From Pseudomonas umsongensis (GTDB lineage Bacteria > Pseudomonadota > Gammaproteobacteria > Pseudomonadales > Pseudomonadaceae): a stretch of DNA of 64,000 nucleotides. The notes under the pieces were generated by a model. That model was not told the DNA's origin. It made no database searches and saw only the letters and a list, made by a program, of their open reading frames with translations. The position numbers and the translations under genes were made by a program. This document shows positions 9,179 through 17,814 of this stretch, piece by piece. The stretch covers positions 1-64,000 of the forward strand of contig NZ_NIWU01000008.1 in NCBI RefSeq assembly GCF_002236105.1, in the 5' to 3' direction. Each line of letters begins with the position of its first letter. Position 1 is the stretch's first letter.

Positions 9179-11175
9179 TCGCTTTCCGCGAGCTGGTGCC
9201 CGAAATCACCGACGAGGACATCGACTGGGTCTCAGAACTTATGGATCTTGAGGGTCTGGATGAGCAGCGTCTGGCATTTCTTCGATCGCAGGAAACGCTC
9301 GATGTGTCGGCGTGCCCAGGGAGCGGCAAAACCACACTGGTGGTCGCCAAGCTCGCAATTCTTGCTCGCAAATGGAAAAGCCGCACACGTGGAATTTGCG
9401 TGTTGTCTCACACCAACGTCGCTCGACATGAAATCGAGCAGCGCCTAGGAAACACCGAAGTTGGTCGGCGACTGCTGAGTTACCCTCACTACATCGACAC
9501 AATTCATGGTTTTGTCAGGCGCTTCCTCGCCACACCTTGGCTCCTTTCCGCTCAATACCGCTTCACCGCGATCGATGATGAGCTGACCCACCGGATGCGC
9601 TCGAGGTCTTTGCCAGGGGAGGACAAAAGATTTCTGGGCAAATTCTTGGCCCGCAGAACGTTCGACACCACATTGCTGCGGCTAGCCAATGCAGACTTTG
9701 CCAACCCTCGCATCAAGGTCGCCAAAGGTAACCTCCCTTGCGGGCCAGATACTCAAAGCTACCAAATCATGGCTAGGGCAGTCGTCGACACGGCCAAGCG
9801 CGGTTACTTTTGTTACGACGAGATCTTCGTGCTGGGGAGTGCTCAGCTGGCTGCACGACCAAGCGTAGCTGAGGGGTTGAAGCACCGTTTTCCATGCGCC
9901 TTCATCGACGAGATGCAGGATACTTCGGCGATGCAGAACGAGTACCTGAGCGCCATTTTCCCCCGCGATAACACCGAGATTTGCGTGACAAGGGTTGGTG
10001 ATTCCAATCAGGCGATTTTTGAGTCGGACGCCAACACCAATGGCAGTGACTTTCCGGATCGAAGTCGCGCAGTCGAGATCTCCAGCAGCTTCCGCTTCGA
10101 TGAGTCGATTGCGATGTTGGCAAATCCCTTTGCGCTCCATGCCGTCGCAGGCAGGCTTTCAGGGCGGCGCAACGTAGGTGACGAAGGGCCTCTTCGCCAC
10201 ACCATTTTCGTTTTTCCTGATGGTGACTGTAGCTCTGAACTGGATGCTTATGCCCGCCTGGCATTCCAACAGCTCCCAGTATCTCTACACGACAAGGCCA
10301 CAGTCACTGCCCTTGGCTATACCCATAAAGACATCGACCCCGACGACACTGACCCGATCCATTACCCAAAAACGGTCGGGCATTATTGGGAAGGTTATGA
10401 TCGCAGCGCAGGTCTAGTAGCGTACCGTCCGCCAACGTTGATTGAGCGTGTTCGCCAAGCCAAGCGTAATCTCGTCAAAAACGATACTGCTCACCACAGC
10501 GTAGAAGAGATCGCTAAGGGCCTTCTCCACCTGGTAAACCTTTCCAATCTCACCACCAAAATCAAAGTGGGAAGTCGACAGCACGTCCAAGTTCAACAGT
10601 TACTCATCGAGCTGAGTGACTTGGCGAGCTACCAACAGTTGGTGGTCGATCTGCTCTTCGCCTCAAATACCATCAGTGTCGACAACTGGGCATCCTTCGC
10701 TCAGCGCTTCTGGGCTTTGGCATCTGTTCTTGCTGGAGTGGATGAACAACCCGAGGCAGCGCAGGGCTACCTTGCTTGGGTACCGGAAGGCTTGGAGGCT
10801 CTGCAGGAACGCGCTGTACAGCGTGCAGTGAATACCTTCCGAAGCGCTCAAGACCATGGAGTGTTGGACATCAAGCTCGGCTCTATTCATTCGAGCAAGG
10901 GGCAGACCCATACTGCGACGCTTGTGCTCGAAACCTATAACTTCGGGCACTTCATTGCTAGCCTGTTACCCTGGGCTGCCGGGCAAAAAAGCCATGGGAG
11001 TGTCAGGCCCCAAAAAAGGATTAGTCAGCGCTTGCTTGCCATGTATGTGGCGATGACCCGCCCGACTCACCTGCTGTGCTTGGCTATAAGTAAGCGGACG
11101 CTTGGCGAGGGAGAAGAGTTCGAAGCCAACTGCCTGCAGCTTCGCGAGCAGGGTTGGGAAATTCAGCATCTGTAG
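9175..11175 (+). CDS. UvrD-like helicase of the Gabija-like pair (GajB-like)
   Basis: A 666-residue superfamily 1 helicase. Motif I is ACPGSGKTT (about residue 46), motif II is FIDEMQD (about 243), motif III includes GDSNQAIF, motif V is IHSSKGQTH, and motif VI is YVAMTRPTH. It overlaps the nuclease gene by four bases (ATGA), which is the order and coupling of Gabija operons. The role inferred from that family is partner of the OLD nuclease, possibly sensing DNA ends or nucleotide state. It is longer than the founding GajB (about 490 residues); the extra length lies between motifs III and V. Housekeeping UvrD or Rep is excluded by context and by the short, divergent core. Confidence 0.85.
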   Translation: MIAFRELVPEITDEDIDWVSELMDLEGLDEQRLAFLRSQETLDVSACPGSGKTTLVVAKLAILARKWKSRTRGICVLSHTNVARHEIEQRLGNTEVGRRLLSYPHYIDTIHGFVRRFLATPWLLSAQYRFTAIDDELTHRMRSRSLPGEDKRFLGKFLARRTFDTTLLRLANADFANPRIKVAKGNLPCGPDTQSYQIMARAVVDTAKRGYFCYDEIFVLGSAQLAARPSVAEGLKHRFPCAFIDEMQDTSAMQNEYLSAIFPRDNTEICVTRVGDSNQAIFESDANTNGSDFPDRSRAVEISSSFRFDESIAMLANPFALHAVAGRLSGRRNVGDEGPLRHTIFVFPDGDCSSELDAYARLAFQQLPVSLHDKATVTALGYTHKDIDPDDTDPIHYPKTVGHYWEGYDRSAGLVAYRPPTLIERVRQAKRNLVKNDTAHHSVEEIAKGLLHLVNLSNLTTKIKVGSRQHVQVQQLLIELSDLASYQQLVVDLLFASNTISVDNWASFAQRFWALASVLAGVDEQPEAAQGYLAWVPEGLEALQERAVQRAVNTFRSAQDHGVLDIKLGSIHSSKGQTHTATLVLETYNFGHFIASLLPWAAGQKSHGSVRPQKRISQRLLAMYVAMTRPTHLLCLAISKRTLGEGEEFEANCLQLREQGWEIQHL

Positions 11176-11301
11176 GTATTACAAGATCGCCATTCATCCA
11201 TAACCCACCATGTCGCAGCGCAGCCCTATGTTTTGCTCCATTTGCCAGGCTGCTCTGCTTCTAGCACATCCCATACTGTGCACCTCAGGCTCGACTTGCA
11301 G

Positions 11302-12111
11302 TCAGGCCTTTTTCGCCTGCCGCTGCCGCTGCCGAAACCGCTTGATAAAGTCGGCATCCACCAGCTCATCAACAGCCAAATCAAGACCACAGTTCACGAG
11401 CGATGCCAAGCTGCCATCAGAGAGCGCGAAGCTGTTAGGTATGAAGCCGCACTCCCGCACCCGGTTGTCATCGATACGACCCAGGAACGCTTTTATAAAA
11501 TCTGAGCGGCCCGACTTCCGACTTGTAGTGGCGGCTTCGGTAGCCGGATCGTTAGCAGTAACCTCGGCCATTTCGGCATCGCTACCGATAGCCTGGATCA
11601 CATCGCTCAATGGAGGCCAATACTTGAAATCGTACTGGTTTTGAATGCGATCCAGCTCTTCCTTCACGTAGCTCTCGTAGTGGTAATTGTGCTCCGCCGC
11701 TTCATGCACAATATCCAGGATGTGGTGTTGGGTATTGGAACCAAAACCGGAGTAGTTATGAAGCTCATCACGCCGATCCAGCAGCGCTGCCAGTTGATCG
11801 GCGAGCTCACTGATTCGAGCGTTGACCCCTATCAGTTCTTCACGTGCCCGACGGGCACGTCGGTTCTTCTCTGGGTTCCAGCCATCAGCGGAATGGACGA
11901 AAACATCCCAGAATATATAAAGGCCTCGTGGCGTGTGGGCCAACATGGCGTGCACCTCTTCATATACCTCTACCAGCTCAATACGGCGCTTGAGCATGCT
12001 ATCAATGATGCTCTGGACGTTCGGCCAAATCCCCTTGGCTTGGAGGTCTTCCATCATATTGCGCAGAAGGGTTTCGCAATGCTGAACAGCTTGGGTGGGT
12101 GCGTGGGACAC
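11302..12111 (-). CDS. Hypothetical protein, helical, island-borne (269 aa)
   Basis: I do not recognise the family. The frame is open for 269 codons from a GTG at 12111; no strong ribosome binding site marks the start, and an ATG about 20 codons in is an alternative. The protein is soluble and mostly helical. A charged stretch (about residues 75-115, rich in Arg, Glu and Leu) could form a coiled coil, and the tail is very basic and Gln-rich (FIKRFRQRQRQAKKA). It converges on the Gabija-like pair and is followed upstream by a DUF6037-like gene on the same strand, so the two may be co-transcribed. A link to defence rests only on position. Confidence 0.6.
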   Translation of the reverse strand: MSHAPTQAVQHCETLLRNMMEDLQAKGIWPNVQSIIDSMLKRRIELVEVYEEVHAMLAHTPRGLYIFWDVFVHSADGWNPEKNRRARRAREELIGVNARISELADQLAALLDRRDELHNYSGFGSNTQHHILDIVHEAAEHNYHYESYVKEELDRIQNQYDFKYWPPLSDVIQAIGSDAEMAEVTANDPATEAATTSRKSGRSDFIKAFLGRIDDNRVRECGFIPNSFALSDGSLASLVNCGLDLAVDELVDADFIKRFRQRQRQAKKA

Positions 12112-12234
12112 TCGGGTATACCTGTTTGGAGAAAGTGTGCCTAGGCTATCGCCTCTCGCGAAAGCGCTCGGTACCTATTGGAAATTCTTTCCAGCCCCAA
12201 TAGGTACGTGCCCAGCGCCCGGCAGTTCGGCTGG

Positions 12235-12813
12235 CTAGTTCGACAGATCTTTAGTCCATGAGCCGCCAGTTTCGGTAGAGCTCCAACGTGAAGAAGCACT
12301 CCGCTCCTGGCTATGGCGTAAGGCATCAGGGCCCAAGAGAAGCAAAGTTTTGTGCTGGTTCTCAGCACTGGGCCTCTGGCCTTGCGTCCAGTATGACCAG
12401 CAGTTGAAGTAAGGCTTTTCTCTGTCCTCGATAATGTCGGGGCGCAAGCGCACGATTTCTGATGGCTTCGGATTGGCCTTTACAGTGGCTTGGGTGGGAA
12501 TGGCATCGTTAAGTTCGGCCAGGAATTCTTTGGGTATCAGTCGTTTCCCACTAGAACCGTCCTCTTTGAGAACCTCAACGAGATCACCGTACATGTCACC
12601 TAGGAAATCTCGAATCCGATAGCCTGCAAGAACGTCAAATCGGAAGAACCCTCGGGCTTTCCCTCGGGCCGTGAGCGTGAGAACAAAAGGCGTGTCTCGC
12701 GTGGAAAACAGGCAATCGAAGCTCGCCGCACCTGTTCTCACCAAAAATTGCTGCATGTCACTGCCGATCGAAATCATACTGCAGTGAAGTAGCCTCAGCG
12801 AGGTCATTTCCAT
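12235..12813 (-). CDS. DUF6037-like protein
   Basis: A 192-residue protein. The ATG at 12813 is preceded by AAGGAG at 8 bases, a strong site. The central pattern (PFVLTLTARGKARGFF, then a FLGDMYGDLV block, a PSEIVRLRPDIIED block, and a W-rich block followed by KTLLLLGPDALRHS) matches my memory of DUF6037, a small family often found in bacterial defence neighbourhoods. No catalytic residue set is known to me. It sits upstream of the 269-residue hypothetical gene on the same strand. Confidence 0.6.
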   Translation of the reverse strand: MEMTSLRLLHCSMISIGSDMQQFLVRTGAASFDCLFSTRDTPFVLTLTARGKARGFFRFDVLAGYRIRDFLGDMYGDLVEVLKEDGSSGKRLIPKEFLAELNDAIPTQATVKANPKPSEIVRLRPDIIEDREKPYFNCWSYWTQGQRPSAENQHKTLLLLGPDALRHSQERSASSRWSSTETGGSWTKDLSN

Positions 12814-13255
12814 GTGATGAGCTCCTTAATCAAGAACCCCTGATGATGGAGAGGCTCGCCGGGACGAGCAAGTGGCAATCCGCCATCCACCCCCACTTGC
12901 CTTCCGGCTACTCGCTCGACCGCCTCTTCAAAAGTCAGCTTGACTAACGGGGGTCTTTCTCCCGCAGCGGCATATCATTTGCCTTGTAGCTCACCTGGCG
13001 AATGGAATGGCACACCTGGCTGCCGCTCACATACTCGATGCAAGCCCCTTCCGATTGCTTCGCTCCGATGACTCCGTAGCCGGTCAATACAGGGTCGTGA
13101 ATAGGCAATCTCACCCGGAAAAAATGACCACATGATAGGCTCTGAGCTTCGAACAAGGGGGCATTCCAAGAGCATTCAAGAAATGCAGACATCCTCGTGT
13201 GAACCACCCTGCGCAGCCATCGATCAGTAGCGTAATTCGTCAAAAGGAGGCCGCT
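12814..13255. other. Gene-free segment upstream of the second greB
   Basis: About 440 bases between two divergent genes. Open frames on the minus strand (about 12944-13402) run through the greB start region and lack a ribosome site, so I do not call them. The stretch probably contains the promoters for the DUF6037-like gene and for greB. No clear repeat was seen. Confidence 0.4.
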
Positions 13256-13768
13256 TTGGCCACAAACATCATCACTCGCGGTGGCTACGACACCCTCAAG
13301 GCAGAGCTTGATCACCTGTGGCGCGTGTACCGTCCCGAGATCACCCAGAAAGTCACTTGGGCCGCTTCCCTTGGGGATCGGAGCGAAAACGCCGACTACC
13401 AATACAACAAAAAGCTGCTGCGAGAGATTGATCGACGGGTTAGATATTTGCGTAAACGCTTGGAGGACGTCAGGGTCGTCGACTATTCCCCAGAGCAGGA
13501 GGGAAAGGTGTTTTTTGGAGCCTGGGTAGAGGTTGAAAATGACGAAGGAGAGCTCAAGAAATTCCGAATCGTGGGCTACGACGAAATTTACGGGCGCAAC
13601 GACTACATCTCAATCGACTCGCCCATGGCCCGAGCGCTGCTAAAGAAGGGGCAAGGTGACGAGGCTGTGGTGCAGACCCCTACCGGCGAGGCCATTTGGT
13701 ATGTCAACAGCATTACTTATGAGAACTCTGCGGATACCGGCAGCGCTAGTCGTTCAATGGGTGAATGA
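13256..13768 (+). CDS. Island-borne GreB paralogue
   Basis: A 170-residue transcript cleavage factor. The TTG at 13256 has AGGAGG five bases upstream, which fixes the start; the longer GTG frame at 13199 gives an unrelated N-terminus. The N-terminal coiled coil includes the tip GDRSENADYQYNKK with the catalytic Asp and Glu, then the second helix (LLREIDRRVRYLRKRLED), and the C-terminal FKBP-like domain ends with the family block VQTPTGEAIWYV. It differs clearly from the broken native greB in its first 58 residues (YDTLKAELDHLWRVYRPEIT against the native EARMRAEFHELWHVRRPQVT) and is less GC-rich, so it is not simply the displaced other half. It likely supplies GreB function to a strain whose own greB is interrupted. 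Confidence 0.9.
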   Translation: MATNIITRGGYDTLKAELDHLWRVYRPEITQKVTWAASLGDRSENADYQYNKKLLREIDRRVRYLRKRLEDVRVVDYSPEQEGKVFFGAWVEVENDEGELKKFRIVGYDEIYGRNDYISIDSPMARALLKKGQGDEAVVQTPTGEAIWYVNSITYENSADTGSASRSMGE

Positions 13769-14074
13769 AAACGCTTATGCCCGCCCCTTTCCGCATTCTT
13801 CGCGGATGCAACGCACATTACTTTGGAAATATTCATCAGGCCCTGTGAACGCTCTACCTTCACCAACAGGCCAATGTCCCAAGCGAACAGTTAGTGACTA
13901 GCATCCGACGACGTGAGATCTAGCCGGGCTCTAGCCCGAAGGAACGAAAGACAAAGAAGCTTTAGCTCCGAAGCCCTACGTCGGAACAGAAGCAGTACAA
14001 ACGACTCCGTCAAAACGTGTCTGTATGCACGTGTCGATGTAGCTTGGACAGACCATAGTTAGGATTTCCTTCCC
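13769..14074. other. Gene-free segment with a hairpin
   Basis: About 300 bases without a convincing gene. It holds hairpin copy F of the island repeat family at 13922-13940 (AGCCGGGCT-CTA-GCCCGAA), followed by a short diverged leader. The rest probably carries the promoter of the exonuclease gene. Confidence 0.5.
13922..13940. repeat. Island hairpin repeat, copy F
   Basis: Member of the AGCCGGGC/GCCCGAA hairpin family. It lies about 150 bases downstream of the island greB. The stem is CGGGCT..AGCCCG with a very short loop. No U-run follows. Confidence 0.7.
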
Positions 14075-14710
14075 ATGAGCATTGAAGCAAAGCTGCTTCA
14101 CCTTCAAGCCATTCAAAACCTGCTAGCGCCATACCGCTACCTCTATTGCGTCGACCTTGAGGCAACCTGTGATGAGGTTGATGAGGTTGATGAGGTTGAT
14201 GAGTCTGAATCGCCAAGGCCTCTCGCAGTCGTCCCTGATCAGATGGAAACGATTGAGATTGGCCTGGTAGTGATCGATTTGGAGTCGCTGGAGATCGTCG
14301 ATGAGTTCCAGCGTTTCGTTCGGCCCCAGATCAACCCTACCCTGACCGCTTTCTGCAAAAAACTCACCTCCATCCAACAAGCAGACGTGGACGGCGCCCG
14401 AACCTATCAAGAGGTTGGCGAAGAGCTACGAACGTTTGCTACGCGGTTTCCAAACGCAGCCTGGGCGTCATGGGGTGACTACGATGCAAGGCAGCTTGAG
14501 CGCGATGCTGGCTTTGCTGCCTGCCCTCCCCTGCTCGAAGGCATGCCACACTTCAATGCCAGGAAATGGCATGCCGGTTTATATGACGATCGACCGAAAT
14601 CACTGAAGCACACGGTAGAGTCGTTGGGACTGGTTTGGCAGGGTACCTATCACCGAGGGATTGACGATGCCAAGAACGTTGCATCCATCATTAAGGAGAT
14701 GCTCGGCTGA
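14075..14710 (+). CDS. DEDDh 3'-5' exonuclease (ERI-1/3'hExo type)
   Basis: A 211-residue exonuclease of the RNase T/ERI-1 class. Exo I is VDLEATC with Asp27 and Glu29, exo II is in SWGDYDARQLERD (about residue 134), and exo III is HRGIDDAKN with His193 and Asp197, so the two-metal site is complete. DLEATC is typical of the ERI-1/3'hExo branch, which trims structured RNA 3' ends. Directly after it lies an unusual in-frame run (DEV)3-DE encoded by a 9-base tandem repeat. The gene is followed immediately by hairpin copy A. Pieces of its 3' end recur at about 22413-22461 and 40805-40851, so this gene was the source, or a sibling, of a duplicated unit. Confidence 0.85.
   Translation: MSIEAKLLHLQAIQNLLAPYRYLYCVDLEATCDEVDEVDEVDESESPRPLAVVPDQMETIEIGLVVIDLESLEIVDEFQRFVRPQINPTLTAFCKKLTSIQQADVDGARTYQEVGEELRTFATRFPNAAWASWGDYDARQLERDAGFAACPPLLEGMPHFNARKWHAGLYDDRPKSLKHTVESLGLVWQGTYHRGIDDAKNVASIIKEMLG
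14171..14203 (+). repeat. In-frame 9-bp tandem repeat (GATGAGGTT x3 + GATGAG)
   Basis: Three perfect copies of a 9-base unit and a partial fourth, coding for (Asp-Glu-Val)3-Asp-Glu within the exonuclease gene. Slippage would add or remove three residues without breaking the frame. The run starts four codons after the catalytic Asp/Glu pair. Confidence 0.9.
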
Positions 14711-14716
14711 TTTGGT

Positions 14717-14738
14717 GAGCCGGGCACATTGGCCCGAA
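14717..14738. repeat. Island hairpin repeat, copy A, and degenerate leader
   Basis: GAGCCGGGC-ACATT-GGCCCGAA directly downstream of the exonuclease stop. It is followed (to about 14830) by the leader seen at other copies (CCCGCAGCTTAGCTATGAGC) and by the degenerate first codons of a DUF7693-type gene (ATGACTCGC). A second gene once lay here; only its 5' end remains. Confidence 0.75.
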
Positions 14739-14838
14739 GAGGCGACCTATCCATTTATTTCACCCCGCAGCTTAGCTATGAGCATGCGATGACTCGCCCC
14801 CAGAATACCGAAGTTAGTTCACCCACCTTCAAATTGGG

Positions 14839-15176
14839 AACAAATGACGCCGCGTTTTTTCGCGACCCAAGGCAGGCCGCACCTGGTTCAGAAAAAGCTG
14901 CAAATGGCATGCATGGCGAGCCAGTCCTCTCGACCAAAAGATCAACGCGGGCATGGATAGTAGCGCTCGGATCGTGCGACCTCCTGTCAATGGGCCTTGC
15001 AGTTGATCAGGCTGAGTACAAAACAAGCAGCGATTGAAGAGAACCCCGCAAGCTCTTTCGCTTCCAAAGCAAGCTCGGTCGTGATATCAAAAGGATATCG
15101 CCAAAAGGACTGCGCTACGTTGAACAGCACTCCCAATGGAGCTTTGTAGTTTATATTCGGATAATTCGAGCGAGCA
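14839..15176. other. Gene-free segment upstream of the RelE-helicase fusion gene
   Basis: About 340 bases without a supported gene. A direct repeat AAAAGGATATCGCCAAAAGGA lies near 15088. Composition changes to AT-rich from about 15130 on. It likely carries the promoter for the downstream helicase gene. Confidence 0.35.
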
Positions 15177-17807
15177 ATGAGCGATATCAGATACGTAGAA
15201 CATAGGGAATTCCGTACAAATATACAAAAAATGGTAAAAGCTGGAGGCTCTAGTCAAAAAGCGGCAATACTAGTTCAAGCTATGTTTGGCAGAATCGCTT
15301 TAGAACAAGATCCATTCGAAGGACTCCAGGTCACAAACCATGGCGAAACCAGAATTGATAAATGCATCAAGTATGATCTTGCTGGCCGTGCTAGATTAAT
15401 TACAGTACAAGATGAAAAGGTTGTGTTTTTCTTATTTCTTGGAAATCATGAAGATGCCGACAAATGGCTGGAGAGAAATAAGGATGTAAAATTTAGTGTA
15501 AACAAACAACTAGTAGTCAACTTCGTACCCGCTTCAGTCAGTTCGGACGAAAGGATCTCAGCAGGCAACGATCTATCCTTTCACTCCGAGCAACTTTTCA
15601 CGCTTTTCGAACCTTCTGAACTTTTCGATAGAGCACTTGAAGGTGTATCCAGAGCCATTTGCAGAGACATTGAAGCACTCACAGGAGCTCATACAGAGGA
15701 GGAAATATTCAATATTGTAGTCCGCATTGAGGGAGAAGAGCATGCGACAGCACTATATGATGCACTGGTTCTTATTCGCTCCGACAACATCAGCGCTGCA
15801 AACGATAGATTAAGGCTTTTTCTAGGAGATAGCCGAGAAATTGACGAGCTGCCACCCGAGGAAGTTCAAAAAGTACGATTTGGCGACGCGTTCATCGAGT
15901 TCAAACCTGACGATAAAGAATTTTTGGCTCGAGCCGATCAAGTGATGATGGGGGGTGATTATAAAAGTTGGATGTTGTTTATGCACCCTGAACAGGAAAA
16001 AATTGCAACTGCCAATCTAACTGGCCCTGCTAAATTAATCGGGGTATCTGGCTCAGGCAAGACCTGCGTGGTAGTTCGACGTGCAATTTGGTTGGCGACC
16101 GAATACCCAGATGAAAGAATTCTTGTTATCACACTTAATAAACCGCTGGCACACCTTATTGAAAGCTTGGTGAAAGCCGCCGCACCAGTTGAACTCTCCG
16201 AAAGAATCGACGTCCAACCGTTTTTCAAGCTATGCCAAAAGCTTTTAGCCGAATACGAACCTCAAAATCAAAAAATATATGATGATAGAACATGGAAAAG
16301 TGAAGAGCATATTGATGAAGTTTGGACAGAATTCTATAGATGCGAGCTAAACAACGAAGATGCAAAGGTATTGCTTCCAATACATAAAACACTGATTCAG
16401 CGCGGCATCAACTCAGAACACTATATCCGGGAAGAGTTCGATTGGATAAGATCAGCATTCCCCAGAGCGCGTCGCCACGAATACTTAAAGACCGAGCGGG
16501 AAGGTCGAGTGATTCCGTTTGATGCGGATTTCCGAACTCTGATACTGCAAGGACTTGAGTTGTGGGAAAAGAAAATGCGAGATATCGGAATCTGTGACTA
16601 TCTAGGCTTAGCTACTGAGCTATATCAATATAAAGAACAGTTTAGCGCTCGCCACCGCTCAATGATCATCGATGAGTGCCAAGATTTTGGAACCATTGAG
16701 CTAGAGGTCATTCGATCACTAACTTTACCTGGGAAGAACGACTTATTTTTGTGTGGCGATGCGGCTCAGAAAGTTCAGACCAAAAGACAGAGCATGAGAT
16801 TAGCTGGGATCGAGTGCGGGACTCGATCATTAGCACTTAAGAAAAATTATAGGAACACTAAAGACGTTCTAAGAGCGGCCTACCACATTCTTAAGCAGCA
16901 TTACAACGCTGAACATCAACCACTAGAAGATTACGAGTTGCTTGACCCAGAATTGGCAGACAGAAGTGGTACGACCCCTCTCATCTTAGAAGCCAAATCA
17001 CTCGGGCACGAATTTTCATACGCGTTACGCTATCTGCAGGATGAAATCCTAAGACATCCAGGTCGAAAAGCTTGTATTGCGTATTGTGGCTTCACTAGCT
17101 ATGAAGTTAAAACTCTAGCTGATCGAGTGGGAATCCCACTACTAGATGGCGCAATAGACATCGACATCAGTGACATCTTCCTTTCAGACTTAGAACAAAC
17201 AAAAGGGTTTGAGTTTGACTATGTGGTAATCCTTAACTGCTCGGAGGAAGTATTACCTGACCAGGCGGCACCTAAAGAGGAGCAGTTCAGAGACATCTCA
17301 AAATTCTATGTCGCCATGACACGCACCAAACACCAACTAATACTTTCTTACAGCAACGACCTAAGTAATCTATTGTCCGGTAGCGAAGAATACTTTGTTC
17401 AGGATGAATGGGATAGCTGGTTAGATGAGGGTGAGAGCGATAAAAATATTTACGAACCTATAAGAATTGAAGTGAACCGTGGTGAAGGCAGTGACAACTC
17501 CCTATCACTTCCAGGAGCAAGGTTCATATACCATAGTGATGCGATCGGCTTGAGCACCAGAAGCATTGACGTAATCTTGAGTTTTGTTGATGGAAAGGGG
17601 CTTCGTGATAAGCGAGGTGCTAAGAAATGGAAAACAGTAGGTCAGCTTCTCTCCGATATGGCCGCAGACACTCGAGTAAAAAACCTATTAGGCTCTATCG
17701 CGTTTGAGGACATAAAAAAGGCGAAGTTTGCAAAGAGATCAGAGGCATTAAACCGTACGATCGATTTATCTACGCTGACTCGAAGGAAAGATGGCCTTGG
17801 TGTATAG
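15177..17807 (+). CDS. UvrD-type helicase with RelE/ParE-like N-terminal domain
   Basis: An 876-residue superfamily 1 helicase. Motif I is GVSGSGKTC (about residue 288), motif II IIDECQDFG (about 496), motif IV-like KKNYRNTKD, motif V TKGFEFDYVV and motif VI YVAMTRTKHQ (about 711). The first 105 residues resemble a RelE/ParE mRNA-interferase fold: a helical start, then KYDLAGRARLITVQDEK, a hydrophobic strand VVFFLFLGNHEDADKWL. The C-terminal 140 residues are unassigned. The start is an ATG closely preceded by GAGCGA. The gene is markedly richer in A and T than its neighbours, a sign of transfer. No partner antitoxin gene is adjacent. A defence or toxin-helicase role is plausible but is inferred from the fusion and context. 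Confidence 0.75.
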   Translation: MSDIRYVEHREFRTNIQKMVKAGGSSQKAAILVQAMFGRIALEQDPFEGLQVTNHGETRIDKCIKYDLAGRARLITVQDEKVVFFLFLGNHEDADKWLERNKDVKFSVNKQLVVNFVPASVSSDERISAGNDLSFHSEQLFTLFEPSELFDRALEGVSRAICRDIEALTGAHTEEEIFNIVVRIEGEEHATALYDALVLIRSDNISAANDRLRLFLGDSREIDELPPEEVQKVRFGDAFIEFKPDDKEFLARADQVMMGGDYKSWMLFMHPEQEKIATANLTGPAKLIGVSGSGKTCVVVRRAIWLATEYPDERILVITLNKPLAHLIESLVKAAAPVELSERIDVQPFFKLCQKLLAEYEPQNQKIYDDRTWKSEEHIDEVWTEFYRCELNNEDAKVLLPIHKTLIQRGINSEHYIREEFDWIRSAFPRARRHEYLKTEREGRVIPFDADFRTLILQGLELWEKKMRDIGICDYLGLATELYQYKEQFSARHRSMIIDECQDFGTIELEVIRSLTLPGKNDLFLCGDAAQKVQTKRQSMRLAGIECGTRSLALKKNYRNTKDVLRAAYHILKQHYNAEHQPLEDYELLDPELADRSGTTPLILEAKSLGHEFSYALRYLQDEILRHPGRKACIAYCGFTSYEVKTLADRVGIPLLDGAIDIDISDIFLSDLEQTKGFEFDYVVILNCSEEVLPDQAAPKEEQFRDISKFYVAMTRTKHQLILSYSNDLSNLLSGSEEYFVQDEWDSWLDEGESDKNIYEPIRIEVNRGEGSDNSLSLPGARFIYHSDAIGLSTRSIDVILSFVDGKGLRDKRGAKKWKTVGQLLSDMAADTRVKNLLGSIAFEDIKKAKFAKRSEALNRTIDLSTLTRRKDGLGV

Positions 17808-17814
17808 GCCATCT
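17789..17814 (+). terminator. Hairpin across the helicase stop codon
   Basis: AGATGGCC and GGCCATCT form a perfect 8-bp stem with a 10-base loop that includes the TAG stop. No U-run follows, so it may slow transcript decay or act as a weak terminator rather than a classical one. Confidence 0.4.

Noticed and set aside
7007..11175. Nuclease-helicase pair considered as AddAB/RecBCD-like repair enzymes
   Set aside because: The nuclease has the OLD ATPase-TOPRIM plan, not a RecB-type nuclease or Chi-recognition subunit.
13199..13255. Longer GTG-started N-terminus for the island GreB
   Set aside because: It adds 19 residues unlike any GreB, while a perfect AGGAGG lies five bases before the TTG at 13256 and gives the family's normal length.
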